Shown in pieces: positions 1 through 6,604 of a stretch of 18,217 nt of DNA; position 1 is the first letter of the stretch, and each line of letters starts with the position of its first letter. This DNA is from Campylobacterota bacterium (GTDB lineage Bacteria; Campylobacterota; Campylobacteria; Campylobacterales; Sulfurovaceae), in NCBI GenBank assembly GCA_015488875.1, contig WFMX01000269.1, positions 1 to 18,217 on the forward strand. The letters are read 5' to 3'. The notes under the pieces are model-generated. The model had not been told where the DNA came from, searched no databases, and saw only the letters and a list, made by a program, of their open reading frames with translations. The position numbers and the translations under genes are program-made.

Positions 1-1055
1 ACATAGTTGTATATGTAGTATCCACCCTCTTCACCATCGCTATCTGCATCACTAGCAGATAGATAGAGACCACCCCTCATCAAGTCTCTATCTATCTGAG
101 ATATACTCTCTCGAATTACTTTGAGATATAGTGGATTTGGTTCGATGAGATAGATATCACTATAGAGGGATATCAATTCCGCATTGGTATATAGCATCTT
201 TTCAAAGTGCGGTATCTGCCACTCCGTATCTGTAGTATAGCGAAAGAACCCACCATCTATCTGATCGTACAGACCGCTTCGTGCCATCTTGTCCAAAGTG
301 TGTTTCGCCATACCAAATGCCCTTTGGCTACCACTGACTCTATAGATATCTAACAGTAGAGAGATTTTGGAAGATTCGGGAAACTTAGGTCTCTTGGCAA
401 ATCCTCCGTTGACTCTATCGTAACTCTTCTCTATCTGAGATATTGTCTTTTTGATAAGCCCTCTGTCAAATCGTATAGTCTCATTGCTATCTCTATATAT
501 ATCGGTAGTAGCCTTCTCGTATCGTGCCACCAATTCCGCTCTTTTGGCTTCGTCGTAGTGGTAAATATCTGCTAAATATGGCAATATTTTCACCATCCCC
601 ATAGAGCCATAGCCCTCATATCTCGGTATGTATGTAGATATATAAAGTGGTTTCATATCAGGTGTCAAAAATATGCTAAGAGGCCATCCGCCACTATGAC
701 TAGATACTGATGAAAATATCTGTTGATACCTCTTGTCTATCTGCGGAAACTGCTCTCTGTCGACTTTGATCGAGATATAGTCTTTGTTGAGTAGTTTGGC
801 TATCTCTATATCTGTGAAGCTCTCCTCCTCCATGACATGACACCAGTGACAAGTGCTATACCCTATAGATAAGAAGATCAGTTTATCCTCTTTTTTTGCT
901 TTGTCAAAAGCATCTTTGCCCCAAGGATGCCAATCTACAGGATTGTGAGCATGTTGCTTGAGGTATGGTGAACTCTCATCTATGAGTGCATTGGTGTATC
1001 CATCTTGTGCGTAGATGGATATGGTAAGTATGGCTATAAGTATCAATTTTTTCAT
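1..1055 (-). CDS. Exported thioredoxin-domain protein, DUF255/YyaL (spermatogenesis-associated 20-like) family, 3' end outside window
   Basis: The frame is open from an ATG at 1055 to the left edge, giving the first 351 residues of a family that is usually 600-700 residues long, so the C-terminal half lies outside. A cleavable-looking signal peptide (about residues 1-16, basic start, hydrophobic core, ending near Ala16) is followed by the DUF255 thioredoxin-like domain. It has the family run SSPYLKQHAHNPVDW and the active-site motif CHWCHVM at residues 69-75. Residues after about 180 match the start of the alpha/alpha-barrel half (GGFxxxPKFP and PHFEKMLY motifs). An AAGGAG ribosome site lies nine bases before the ATG. 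Homologues are often cytosolic, so the signal peptide suggests a periplasmic redox role here. The substrate is unknown. Family assignment is firm, function is not. Confidence 0.88.
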   Translation of the reverse strand, partial: MKKLILIAILTISIYAQDGYTNALIDESSPYLKQHAHNPVDWHPWGKDAFDKAKKEDKLIFLSIGYSTCHWCHVMEEESFTDIEIAKLLNKDYISIKVDREQFPQIDKRYQQIFSSVSSHSGGWPLSIFLTPDMKPLYISTYIPRYEGYGSMGMVKILPYLADIYHYDEAKRAELVARYEKATTDIYRDSNETIRFDRGLIKKTISQIEKSYDRVNGGFAKRPKFPESSKISLLLDIYRVSGSQRAFGMAKHTLDKMARSGLYDQIDGGFFRYTTDTEWQIPHFEKMLYTNAELISLYSDIYLIEPNPLYLKVIRESISQIDRDLMRGGLYLSASDADSDGEEGGYYIYNY

Positions 1056-1147
1056 GTGGTTATGCTCCTTGTTTTTGCTTCTTGTTGATCTCTCTTTTAT
1101 TTTAATTAAAGTTTGTTTGTGTACAATTATGGAAAGGGTACACAGAA

Positions 1148-1174
1148 ATGATAGGAACGGAGAATTCCTATCAT
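1148..1174 (-). terminator. Stem-loop after the small membrane-peptide gene
   Basis: A perfect 10-base inverted repeat (ATGATAGGAA / TTCCTATCAT) has a 7-base loop and lies 14 bases past the stop codon at 1188. There is no U-tract, only TTT after the stem on the minus strand. Its placement and U-poor design match the stem-loop after the porin gene. Termination is inferred; it could also protect an mRNA 3' end. Confidence 0.5.
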
Positions 1175-1187
1175 CTTGTGAGACAAT

Positions 1188-1298
1188 TTAGTCTTTGTCT
1201 GTGTTCTTTGGCTTATTACAATCTCTATAATTCAACCACACTAAAGTGACTTTCACTACAGATATCATCAAAGCTAGTACAGAAAATAAAATTTCCAT
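1188..1298 (-). CDS. Putative 36-residue single-pass membrane peptide
   Basis: An ATG at 1298 opens a 36-codon frame ending in TAA. The peptide begins MEILFSVLALMISVVKVTLV, a hydrophobic segment of about 20 residues, followed by a short polar tail with one cysteine and several Lys/Asp residues (NYRDCNKPKNTDKD). A good ribosome site (GGAAGAG) lies about seven bases before the ATG. A TATAAT box lies roughly 110 bases upstream, and a strong stem-loop sits 14 bases after the stop. Gene-like signals on both sides make this more than a chance frame. I do not recognise the family. The distance to DUF255 and the intervening stem-loop suggest a separate transcript, oriented the same way as DUF255. Confidence 0.45.
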   Translation of the reverse strand: MEILFSVLALMISVVKVTLVWLNYRDCNKPKNTDKD

Positions 1299-1411
1299 AT
1301 CGTACTCTTCCAATTGAGATAACCCTGCCTATGCCAAAACATCGTAGCTTCAAGCCCACCCACTCAATGAAAAAAAGAACACTACCCCATCTATTCTAAA
1401 GGGTACAAAGA

Positions 1412-1417
1412 ATTATA
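1412..1417 (-). promoter_or_regulatory. Probable -10 box for the small membrane-peptide gene
   Basis: On the minus strand the sequence reads AGATATAATTC, a perfect TATAAT in the same GATATAAT context as the acpP and porin promoters. It would give a leader of about 105 bases before the ATG at 1298. The leader contains a T7 run and no obvious known riboswitch. Confidence 0.45.
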
Positions 1418-1497
1418 TCTTGTTTTGCTTGAAATAGTTGATTCAGATATATTCCATACATCTATTTATTCATGAGAGTAATTAAGGGGGCTTTGGA

Positions 1498-1503
1498 TAG
1501 AAT
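1498..1503 (+). promoter_or_regulatory. Possible -10 box of the NosL operon
   Basis: TAGAAT in the context GGATAGAATTT is the best -10 match upstream of the operon, giving a leader of about 75 bases. It lies inside the loop of the GGGGCTT/AAGCCCC inverted repeat (1487-1525). A weaker alternative is GATATATT near 1446-1453. I found no convincing FNR/NssR-type or sigma-54 site. Confidence 0.25.
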
Positions 1504-1585
1504 TTGGGTAAGCAAGTCAAGCCCCATTAACACAGATTTAACACTAACAAGAGAGAATAGGTTATCAAAATTATAAGGATGATAG

Positions 1586-2326
1586 ATGAATAAGATCATA
1601 TTGGCGTTGACTATACTAGTGACTATCACTATGGGGGCGGATGCTCAGATGAAATGTGCAGCAGGCAAATGCGGATCAGAGATGAAGAGTGGAGATGCTA
1701 AGCCGAAGAAGATGATGAATATGTTTCAGTCCGTAGCAAAAGATAAAGCTACTATGCTACAGAGTGGTGATGCCAAGCTATTTTGTCCAGAGTGTGGTAT
1801 GTCACTACCTATGTTTTACAAGACAAATCATTCAGCTATAGTCGATGGCAAGGTGAAACAGTACTGCTCTATGCACTGTCTAGTCGAAGATATGAAGAGT
1901 GGTGCAAAGCCTACGGATATCAAGGTGGTAGATCTCCATAGTCTCAAATTTATAGCTGCGACAAAGGCTTATTATGTAGTGGGTAGTAGAAAAAAAGGTA
2001 CTATGTCCATGGTGAGCAAGTATGCCTTTGCTTCCAAAGTAAATGCCGATGCCTTCGCAAAAAAGAACGGTGGTGAGGTGGTGACATATGATGAAGCCCT
2101 CAAGAGTGCAGAGGGTGATTTCGACAAAGATGGTACTATGATAGCCAAAAAGCAAGATATGATGGCTTCAAAGGGAGAGATGATCTATAAACAAAAATGT
2201 CAAAAGATAGATGATAAGTTCGAGACTACTGCGGAGGCTAAGGCGTTTATAGAAAAGAGTAAGAGTTGCGAGGGAGTCAATCCAAAGCAACTTCAAGCTC
2301 TTGGATTGTACCTTAGTAGACGATGA
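1586..2326 (+). CDS. Exported NosL-domain protein with C-terminal two-cysteine helical domain (first gene of copper-handling operon)
   Basis: Residues 1-20 form a signal peptide. Right after cleavage comes a Cys/Met motif, KCAAGKCGSEM (residues 23-33). The NosL-type metal site CPECGM is at 67-72, with further Cys/His/Met in YCSMHC at 93-98. NosL proteins are periplasmic Cu(I)-binding accessory factors of nitrous oxide reductase maturation. Residues about 195-246 form an extra helical domain with cysteines at 205 and 228. Its pattern resembles a class I cytochrome c that has lost the CxxCH heme site. It is similar to the N-terminal domain of the next gene. AAGGA lies six bases before the ATG, and the stop overlaps the next start by four bases. 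Copper binding is inferred from the family; the partner enzyme is unknown. Confidence 0.8.
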   Translation: MNKIILALTILVTITMGADAQMKCAAGKCGSEMKSGDAKPKKMMNMFQSVAKDKATMLQSGDAKLFCPECGMSLPMFYKTNHSAIVDGKVKQYCSMHCLVEDMKSGAKPTDIKVVDLHSLKFIAATKAYYVVGSRKKGTMSMVSKYAFASKVNADAFAKKNGGEVVTYDEALKSAEGDFDKDGTMIAKKQDMMASKGEMIYKQKCQKIDDKFETTAEAKAFIEKSKSCEGVNPKQLQALGLYLSRR

Positions 2327-2976
2327 TAGGAAGATTTGTCGCTATAGCTTTGGTCTTGACACTACTCCTCAGTGCTGATGATACCAAGCTCTCAAAAAAA
2401 GGGCAAAAGATAGCAGAGTCGCTATGTGATGGCTCTACCCTGCCTAAAAAAGCAGGCACAGTAGAGCAGATGATGATAGACATCAAAGCGTCACACTCTT
2501 GTCCGTCACTCTCCAAATCTAAGCTCAAATCCATAGCACTCTATCTGTTAAATGGTGCAAACGGCAGTACCAACAATAGGAGGATATCTGTCCCAGAGAG
2601 TGCCAAATGCCCTGTCTGCGGTATGTTTGTCCACAAATACCCCAAATGGACTACACATATGAAAATAGGCGACAAAGATCTCTACTTTGATGGTGTCAAA
2701 GATATGATGAAATACTATATTTTCGATGGCGATTTCGTATATGATCGCAAAGATATATCTCAAATGTTGGTCAGTGATTACTATACGCTAGAGGCGATAG
2801 ATGCTAGAGATGCCTACTTCGTATACGATTCTGACATGTTCGGCCCTATGGGTAGAGAGTTGATACCGTTCAAGAGTAGTGGAGAGGCAGAGAGATTTAT
2901 GGGCGATCATGGAGGCAAGAGAGTTTTGAGGTTCAAAGATATTGACGATAATACGATAATGGGACTAGATGGTTAA
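2323..2976 (+). CDS. Exported NosL-domain protein with N-terminal two-cysteine helical domain
   Basis: The gene starts in an ATGA overlap with the previous one. A signal peptide spans about residues 1-18. Residues 20-77 form a helical domain with Cys35 and Cys60 and no CxxCH, the same type as the C-terminal domain of the upstream protein but at the opposite end. The NosL domain follows with CPVCGM at 96-101, then the family's DxxYFDGVKDMMKYY-like stretch, an aromatic region and a FGPMGRELIPF segment. The latter corresponds to the conserved Met/Gly/Pro strand of NosL. At 217 residues it is longer than simple NosL proteins because of the added domain. It probably acts as a second periplasmic Cu(I) carrier in series with gene one. 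NosL assignment is solid; what it delivers to is not visible. Confidence 0.8.
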   Translation: MIGRFVAIALVLTLLLSADDTKLSKKGQKIAESLCDGSTLPKKAGTVEQMMIDIKASHSCPSLSKSKLKSIALYLLNGANGSTNNRRISVPESAKCPVCGMFVHKYPKWTTHMKIGDKDLYFDGVKDMMKYYIFDGDFVYDRKDISQMLVSDYYTLEAIDARDAYFVYDSDMFGPMGRELIPFKSSGEAERFMGDHGGKRVLRFKDIDDNTIMGLDG

Positions 2977-3223
2977 GCAATTTTATATAATGGTGACTAC
3001 GATGATTCTCTTATCGTTGGTCATAGTATTGGATTATTTGAATTATGATAGAGATGGCTTCAAGGAGTCTATAGAGAGTATATCTGCATTGACTACTATG
3101 TCGTCCCTATCTATGAGTAGTAGCTGGTATGAGCCTCGACTGCTCTATATGGACGACAGAAGCAATCCTATCTATCCTGAGATGAGTAGAGTCGACAAGA
3201 TGGAGTTTGTCTATGCCAAATAG
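2969..3223 (+). CDS. Small signal-anchored protein of the NosL/ABC operon
   Basis: This 84-residue protein overlaps the end of the preceding NosL gene by eight bases and the start of the permease by about eleven, so it is embedded in the operon. Residues 6-22 are a hydrophobic uncleaved-looking anchor or signal peptide. The remainder is rich in Ser and Met (SSLSMSSSWYEPRLLYMDD) and ends with an acidic/aromatic tail. It has no cysteine or histidine, so any metal binding would have to be through methionine. I do not recognise the family. The tight coupling suggests a periplasmic accessory subunit of the ABC transporter or a chaperone for the NosL proteins. Confidence 0.65.
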   Translation: MVKQFYIMVTTMILLSLVIVLDYLNYDRDGFKESIESISALTTMSSLSMSSSWYEPRLLYMDDRSNPIYPEMSRVDKMEFVYAK

Positions 3224-4396
3224 AAGTACAGTCTTCTACTTCCTCACACTACTGCTCTTCAAGCAGAGATCCAAACATACAGGAATCATATCTATATCTG
3301 TCGTGATTATAGCACTTCTGTCCTCCGTACTCTTCATCTCGTCATCGCTACAAGAGAGTACAAAGATAGCATTATCTAGTCAGCCAGATTTTGTCGTCAG
3401 TCGTGTAGAGGCTGGTAGGGCGGTAGATACTCCTATGGAGTGGGCAGATAAGATAGAGCAGATAGATGGTGTATCGACTGTGACACCTAGAGTCTATGGT
3501 AGATATCTATATGAGGCTGGAGGCAGTGAGTCATTTTGGTGGTGGGAGTAGATCTCTTTGACGAGCAGAGCCACAAGATGCTTCAGAAGATTATCAAAGA
3601 TATAGATTTGAAGCAATTTTTTTCTCAGGATAGTATGTTGGTAGGTGAAGGTGTCAAGCGGTTCTTGGAGAGTAGGTTTTACCGAGATAAATTTTCGTTC
3701 AAGATGCCAAATGGAAGCTTCAAAGATGTGCAGATATATGCTACCATACCAAAAGAAAGCAACCTCATATCCAATGATATGGTGATACTTTCCATAGATT
3801 TGGCGAGAGAGATCTTCGGTATATCGGATGAGCTATCTACAGATATCACGCTCAGTGTCCCCAATGATGCAGAGTGGGATACTGTACTTAGCAAGATACA
3901 TCTACTCTTTTATGATGTCCGCGTGACAGACAAGAGAGAGATGATAAAGGCATATGATAGTCTATACAACTACAAGGGTGGACTCTTTTTGATACTATAT
4001 CTTGTCACTATAGTCACATTTATGCTGATACTCTATCAGAGATACTCTATGGTACTCTCGTCGGAGCGGAGAGAGATAGGGGTACTTAGAGCTATAGGCT
4101 GGAGCATAGGCGATGTATTGAAGTTGAAATTTTATGAGACTCTCATCATTATAACCATCTCGCTAGTGTTGGGTGTAGTTTTGGCATATATATATGTTTT
4201 TATCTTTGATGCACCTATAGTGAGTGGTATATTTCTAGGTAGTGCAAACCTATCAAACTCTATCTCCTTTATGCCTGTAGTAGATATGGGGGTGCTGAGT
4301 TCTATAGCACTACTTTACGCTGTGCCATTCATGGTAGCCGTATTGGTACCAGCATGGAGGATAGCCGTGACTTCACCAAGAGAGGCAATGTTGTGA
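3213..4396 (+). pseudogene. FtsX/MacB-type ABC transporter permease interrupted by a single-base frameshift
   Basis: The first reading frame (ATG 3213, GGAG seven bases upstream; TAG at 3549-3551) encodes TM1 and the start of a MacB-like periplasmic domain. The second frame (from about 3536, stop 4396) encodes the rest of that domain, three more TM segments and the FtsX hallmark SSERREIGVLRAIGW. Adding one base in the TTTT at 3534-3537 (or in the GGG at 3544-3546) restores a continuous 394-residue permease, with the family's VVGVD run at the junction. That is the normal size and four-TM layout of LolC/MacB-type permeases. A sequencing error, a recent mutation, or rarely recoding could explain it. 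The TTG at 3536 has no well-spaced ribosome site, so two separate proteins are unlikely. The permease would pair with the ATPase that follows. Confidence 0.8.
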
Positions 4397-5070
4397 TAAC
4401 TATCGAAAATATAGACAAGATATATAGTGCAAAGAGTTCGGAGCCGTTCAAGGCACTCGACTCCATCAACCTACAGATAGATGATGGAGAGTGCATAGTG
4501 CTGAGTGGGGTGAGTGGTAGTGGCAAATCCACACTACTATCTATCATAGCGGCATTAGACAAGCCGAGTAGTGGTAGGGTGGTGGTAGATGGTGAGCTGA
4601 TCAGCAAGCTACCTGACCTACATGCATCAGCATATCGTGCCAAGAGCGTAGGGTTTATATTTCAACACTTTAACTTGCTAGAATCTCTAAGCGTAGAGGA
4701 CAACATCATCGCCCCCCTCGTCAATGCAGGTATCGACTTGAGTAGAGTAAAAGAGATGAGCTATAGAGCTATGAAAGAGGCATCCATAGAGCATAAAGCT
4801 TCACAAGCTATTAGGGAATTGTCTGGCGGAGAGAAACAGAGGTGTGCTATAGCTAGAGCCATAGTGAGGGAGCCTAAATATATCATATGTGATGAACCAA
4901 CTGCCAACTTAGATAGAGATAATTCATTAAAGTTTATAGATATCATAGAGAGATTGCATAGAAGTGGCAAGAGTATCATTATCGCGACACATGACCCGCT
5001 ATTTGCAAATCTTCCCTTTGAGAGTAGAGTGATACATATGCGAGATGGTCGTGTGGTCGATGAGGTTTAG
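4393..5070 (+). CDS. LolD/MacB-type ABC transporter ATPase
   Basis: I chose the GTG at 4393, which overlaps the permease stop (GTGA) and has AGAGG seven bases upstream. It gives 225 residues beginning MITIENIDKIY, as usual for the family. An ATG at 4354 would add 13 unconserved residues. Walker A is GVSGSGKST (39-47), the Q-loop is FIFQHFNLLESLSV (88-101), the signature is LSGGEKQR (143-150), Walker B is YIICDEP (163-169) and the H-loop His is at 200. All catalytic residues are present. ATPases of this class work with FtsX-fold permeases to drive periplasmic events (lipoprotein release, efflux pumps, protein remodelling) rather than classical import. Encoded next to NosL proteins, it may power copper transfer or extraction. 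It differs from NosF, the ATPase of the canonical nos cluster, by partnering an FtsX-type permease. Confidence 0.9.
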   Translation: MITIENIDKIYSAKSSEPFKALDSINLQIDDGECIVLSGVSGSGKSTLLSIIAALDKPSSGRVVVDGELISKLPDLHASAYRAKSVGFIFQHFNLLESLSVEDNIIAPLVNAGIDLSRVKEMSYRAMKEASIEHKASQAIRELSGGEKQRCAIARAIVREPKYIICDEPTANLDRDNSLKFIDIIERLHRSGKSIIIATHDPLFANLPFESRVIHMRDGRVVDEV

Positions 5071-5072
5071 CG

Positions 5073-6038
5073 GTGAGTGATATACTGCTCGATAACAGCG
5101 TCATAGTCTATCTGCTGAGCGAAGTACTACTCTATATGCTTCTGCTTGTAGCATTTGTAGCTACTCTTCATGTATTGAAGAGATGGGATTTTGACAAGTT
5201 TACACAAGAGCAGTTTACTTTGGAGAGTAGAGCATATCTAGTGATGAGTATCATATTTTTTGTTATCCTACTAAAGGTACTACTCTTACCATATTTTATA
5301 TATACCATAGATGGATTGTCAGATATAGTACCTGGTGCTATGTGTGCTGCAGGTATCATCACTGCCAACGGCTATGGTGAGCCACTACTCAACCTGAAGA
5401 TAGTTATACTCTTCATGAGTGGTTTTTGGATCAGACTAAATGGACTCGATTTGAGTGCCAAGGAGTACCCATATACAGAGATCAAATCTTGGCTCTTTGT
5501 CGCTATTTTTCTACTACTTAGTGCAGAGATAACATTGGATATACTATACTTTAGCCACATAGAGACCTCCAAGCCTGTGACCTGTTGCTCTATGATATTT
5601 GGCGGTTCAGATATACTACCTTTTGGACTAGACATAGATATGCTTTTGATGCTCTTTTATCTGCTATATGCTTTGGTACTCTTGACCACTATCTCAGAGG
5701 TAGCCATAGGACAACTGCTCTCGACTCTACTATTTTTTCTCATAGCATACTATAGTGTAGTCTACTTCTTTGGGACATATATATATGAGTTGCCTACTCA
5801 TAAATGCCCATTTTGCATGATGCAAGAGCCATACTACTATGTAGGCTATCTCATATGGGGTTCTCTATTGATGGGGACATATATGAGCATAGATTATGCT
5901 ATAGTTAAGCTACTATTTGATAAAAATAGCTCTATAGATAGAACAAAATGGTATGCCCTCGCATTTCTCACACTTTTTGTGCTGGTCTGCAGTACTTTTG
6001 TCGCTCTATACTACATCAAAAATGGAGTACTTTTATGA
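5073..6038 (+). CDS. Eight-helix membrane protein with periplasmic cysteine motifs (unknown family)
   Basis: It starts at GTG 5073, two bases after the ATPase stop, and has 321 residues. Hydrophobic segments lie at about 10-34, 54-79, 105-121, 138-160, 188-208, 213-236, 255-280 and 293-315. Charged loops (35-53, 121-138, 281-293) place the cytoplasm by the positive-inside rule. The other loops, holding Cys91 (AMCAAG), Cys171-Cys172 (VTCCSM) and Cys245-Cys248 (KCPFCMM), then all face the periplasm. KCPFCMM resembles the NosL CPxCxM metal motif. Cys306 lies in the last helix. I do not recognise the family. A Cu(I) relay or a thiol-disulfide exchanger (a DsbB/VKOR-like role without visible homology) both fit. 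Its position between the ATPase and the third NosL gene ties it to the transporter. Confidence 0.8.
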   Translation: MSDILLDNSVIVYLLSEVLLYMLLLVAFVATLHVLKRWDFDKFTQEQFTLESRAYLVMSIIFFVILLKVLLLPYFIYTIDGLSDIVPGAMCAAGIITANGYGEPLLNLKIVILFMSGFWIRLNGLDLSAKEYPYTEIKSWLFVAIFLLLSAEITLDILYFSHIETSKPVTCCSMIFGGSDILPFGLDIDMLLMLFYLLYALVLLTTISEVAIGQLLSTLLFFLIAYYSVVYFFGTYIYELPTHKCPFCMMQEPYYYVGYLIWGSLLMGTYMSIDYAIVKLLFDKNSSIDRTKWYALAFLTLFVLVCSTFVALYYIKNGVLL

Positions 6039-6538
6039 AGAAGTTTATGATCTCGCTATTGAGCATAGTTTTGGCAGGGGCGGTGATAGTGATACTATTT
6101 CTCTCGCTAGCCAAAGAGAGTGGACCTAGATATGTCTACAAAGGCAATACAGAGAGAGTACCGATAGCCATCAAACCAAAAGAGTACCAATGCTCAGAGT
6201 GCAATATGGAGATAGAGAAACTTTTTTATAGTGCAGAGATTATCACGAAAGATGGCAAGACATATTTTTTTGATGAAATTAGCTGTGCCGTACTTTGGCT
6301 CAACGAAAATAAGCCAAAAGATGTCATCGCTACTACTAGGGTACTAGATGGAGATGGCTGGGTAGACATAAAAGATGCTTGGTATACACGCGTAGCCCCC
6401 ACACCTATGGGGTATGGTATGGCTGCCTATGAGAAAAAAAGAGATGATTTGATATCATTTGACGATATGAGACTCTTGGTACTACAGGGCAAAACATTAC
6501 AAGATCCATTTGTAAAAAAGTCACTTTTGAAACAATAA
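6035..6538 (+). CDS. Membrane-anchored NosL-like copper protein (last gene of operon)
   Basis: ATG 6035 overlaps the previous stop (ATGA) and has GGAG seven bases upstream. An earlier in-frame start near 5948 would only extend into the previous gene. The protein has 167 residues with an N-terminal hydrophobic segment (about 5-25). This is probably an uncleaved anchor, since no clear cleavage or lipobox Cys is seen. The NosL core follows: CSECNM at 53-58 (the usual Gly is Asn here), a DGKTYFFDE strand with Cys84, and a TPMGYGMAAY segment, the conserved Met-containing end of NosL. It is the closest of the three to a plain NosL in length and layout. Anchored in the inner membrane, it could accept copper from, or give it to, the preceding eight-helix protein. 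Confidence 0.82.
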   Translation: MKKFMISLLSIVLAGAVIVILFLSLAKESGPRYVYKGNTERVPIAIKPKEYQCSECNMEIEKLFYSAEIITKDGKTYFFDEISCAVLWLNENKPKDVIATTRVLDGDGWVDIKDAWYTRVAPTPMGYGMAAYEKKRDDLISFDDMRLLVLQGKTLQDPFVKKSLLKQ

Positions 6539-6562
6539 GAGTTCCCTTTAATCATTTTTTGA

Positions 6563-6568
6563 TATAAT
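6563..6568 (+). promoter_or_regulatory. -10 box of the acpP promoter
   Basis: A perfect TATAAT in the context TTTTTTGATATAATTAGG lies 42 bases before the acpP ATG and follows a T-rich stretch, as is usual for sigma-70 promoters in this phylum, which often lack a clear -35 box. No terminator is visible between the NosL operon stop (6538) and this box, so read-through is possible. Confidence 0.7.
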
Positions 6569-6604
6569 TAGGCGTATTTTAAAAACTTAACTAAGGAGAG
6601 ATCA

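Larger units (their letters stand above)
1056..1585. other. 530-base gap between divergent DUF255 and NosL operon
   Basis: This stretch separates the minus-strand DUF255 gene from the plus-strand NosL operon. It holds a likely minus-strand small gene (1188-1298) with its own -10 box (1412-1417) and a downstream stem-loop (1148-1174). It also holds a 7-base inverted repeat TGTGTAC/GTACACA at 1118-1124 and 1138-1144, which could compete with that stem-loop. Near the operon there are a GC-rich 7-base inverted repeat (GGGGCTT at 1487-1493, AAGCCCC at 1519-1525) and a possible -10 box (1498-1503). I see no tRNA and no long conserved reading frame. Confidence 0.6.

Noticed and set aside
2163..2553. 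c-type cytochromes in the two NosL proteins
   Set aside because: The helical domains recall cytochrome c, but neither has a CxxCH heme-attachment motif.
3531..3551. Programmed -1 ribosomal frameshift in the permease
   Set aside because: No X-XXY-YYZ slippery site is present (A-TTT-TGG does not re-pair well) and no clear downstream pseudoknot is seen. A consensus error or mutation is simpler.
4329..4643. Minus-strand frame across the permease/ATPase junction
   Set aside because: It lies opposite the Walker A coding region of a clear ABC ATPase and is a Ser/Leu-rich shadow frame.
5948..6034. Upstream start for the third NosL gene
   Set aside because: It overlaps the membrane protein gene and has no ribosome site. 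ATG 6035 is placed in an ATGA overlap with GGAG upstream.
1586..6538. Canonical nos (nitrous oxide reductase) cluster
   Set aside because: Only NosL domains are shared. nosZ, nosD, nosR and the usual NosF/NosY transporter are absent, and the ABC permease is FtsX-type.
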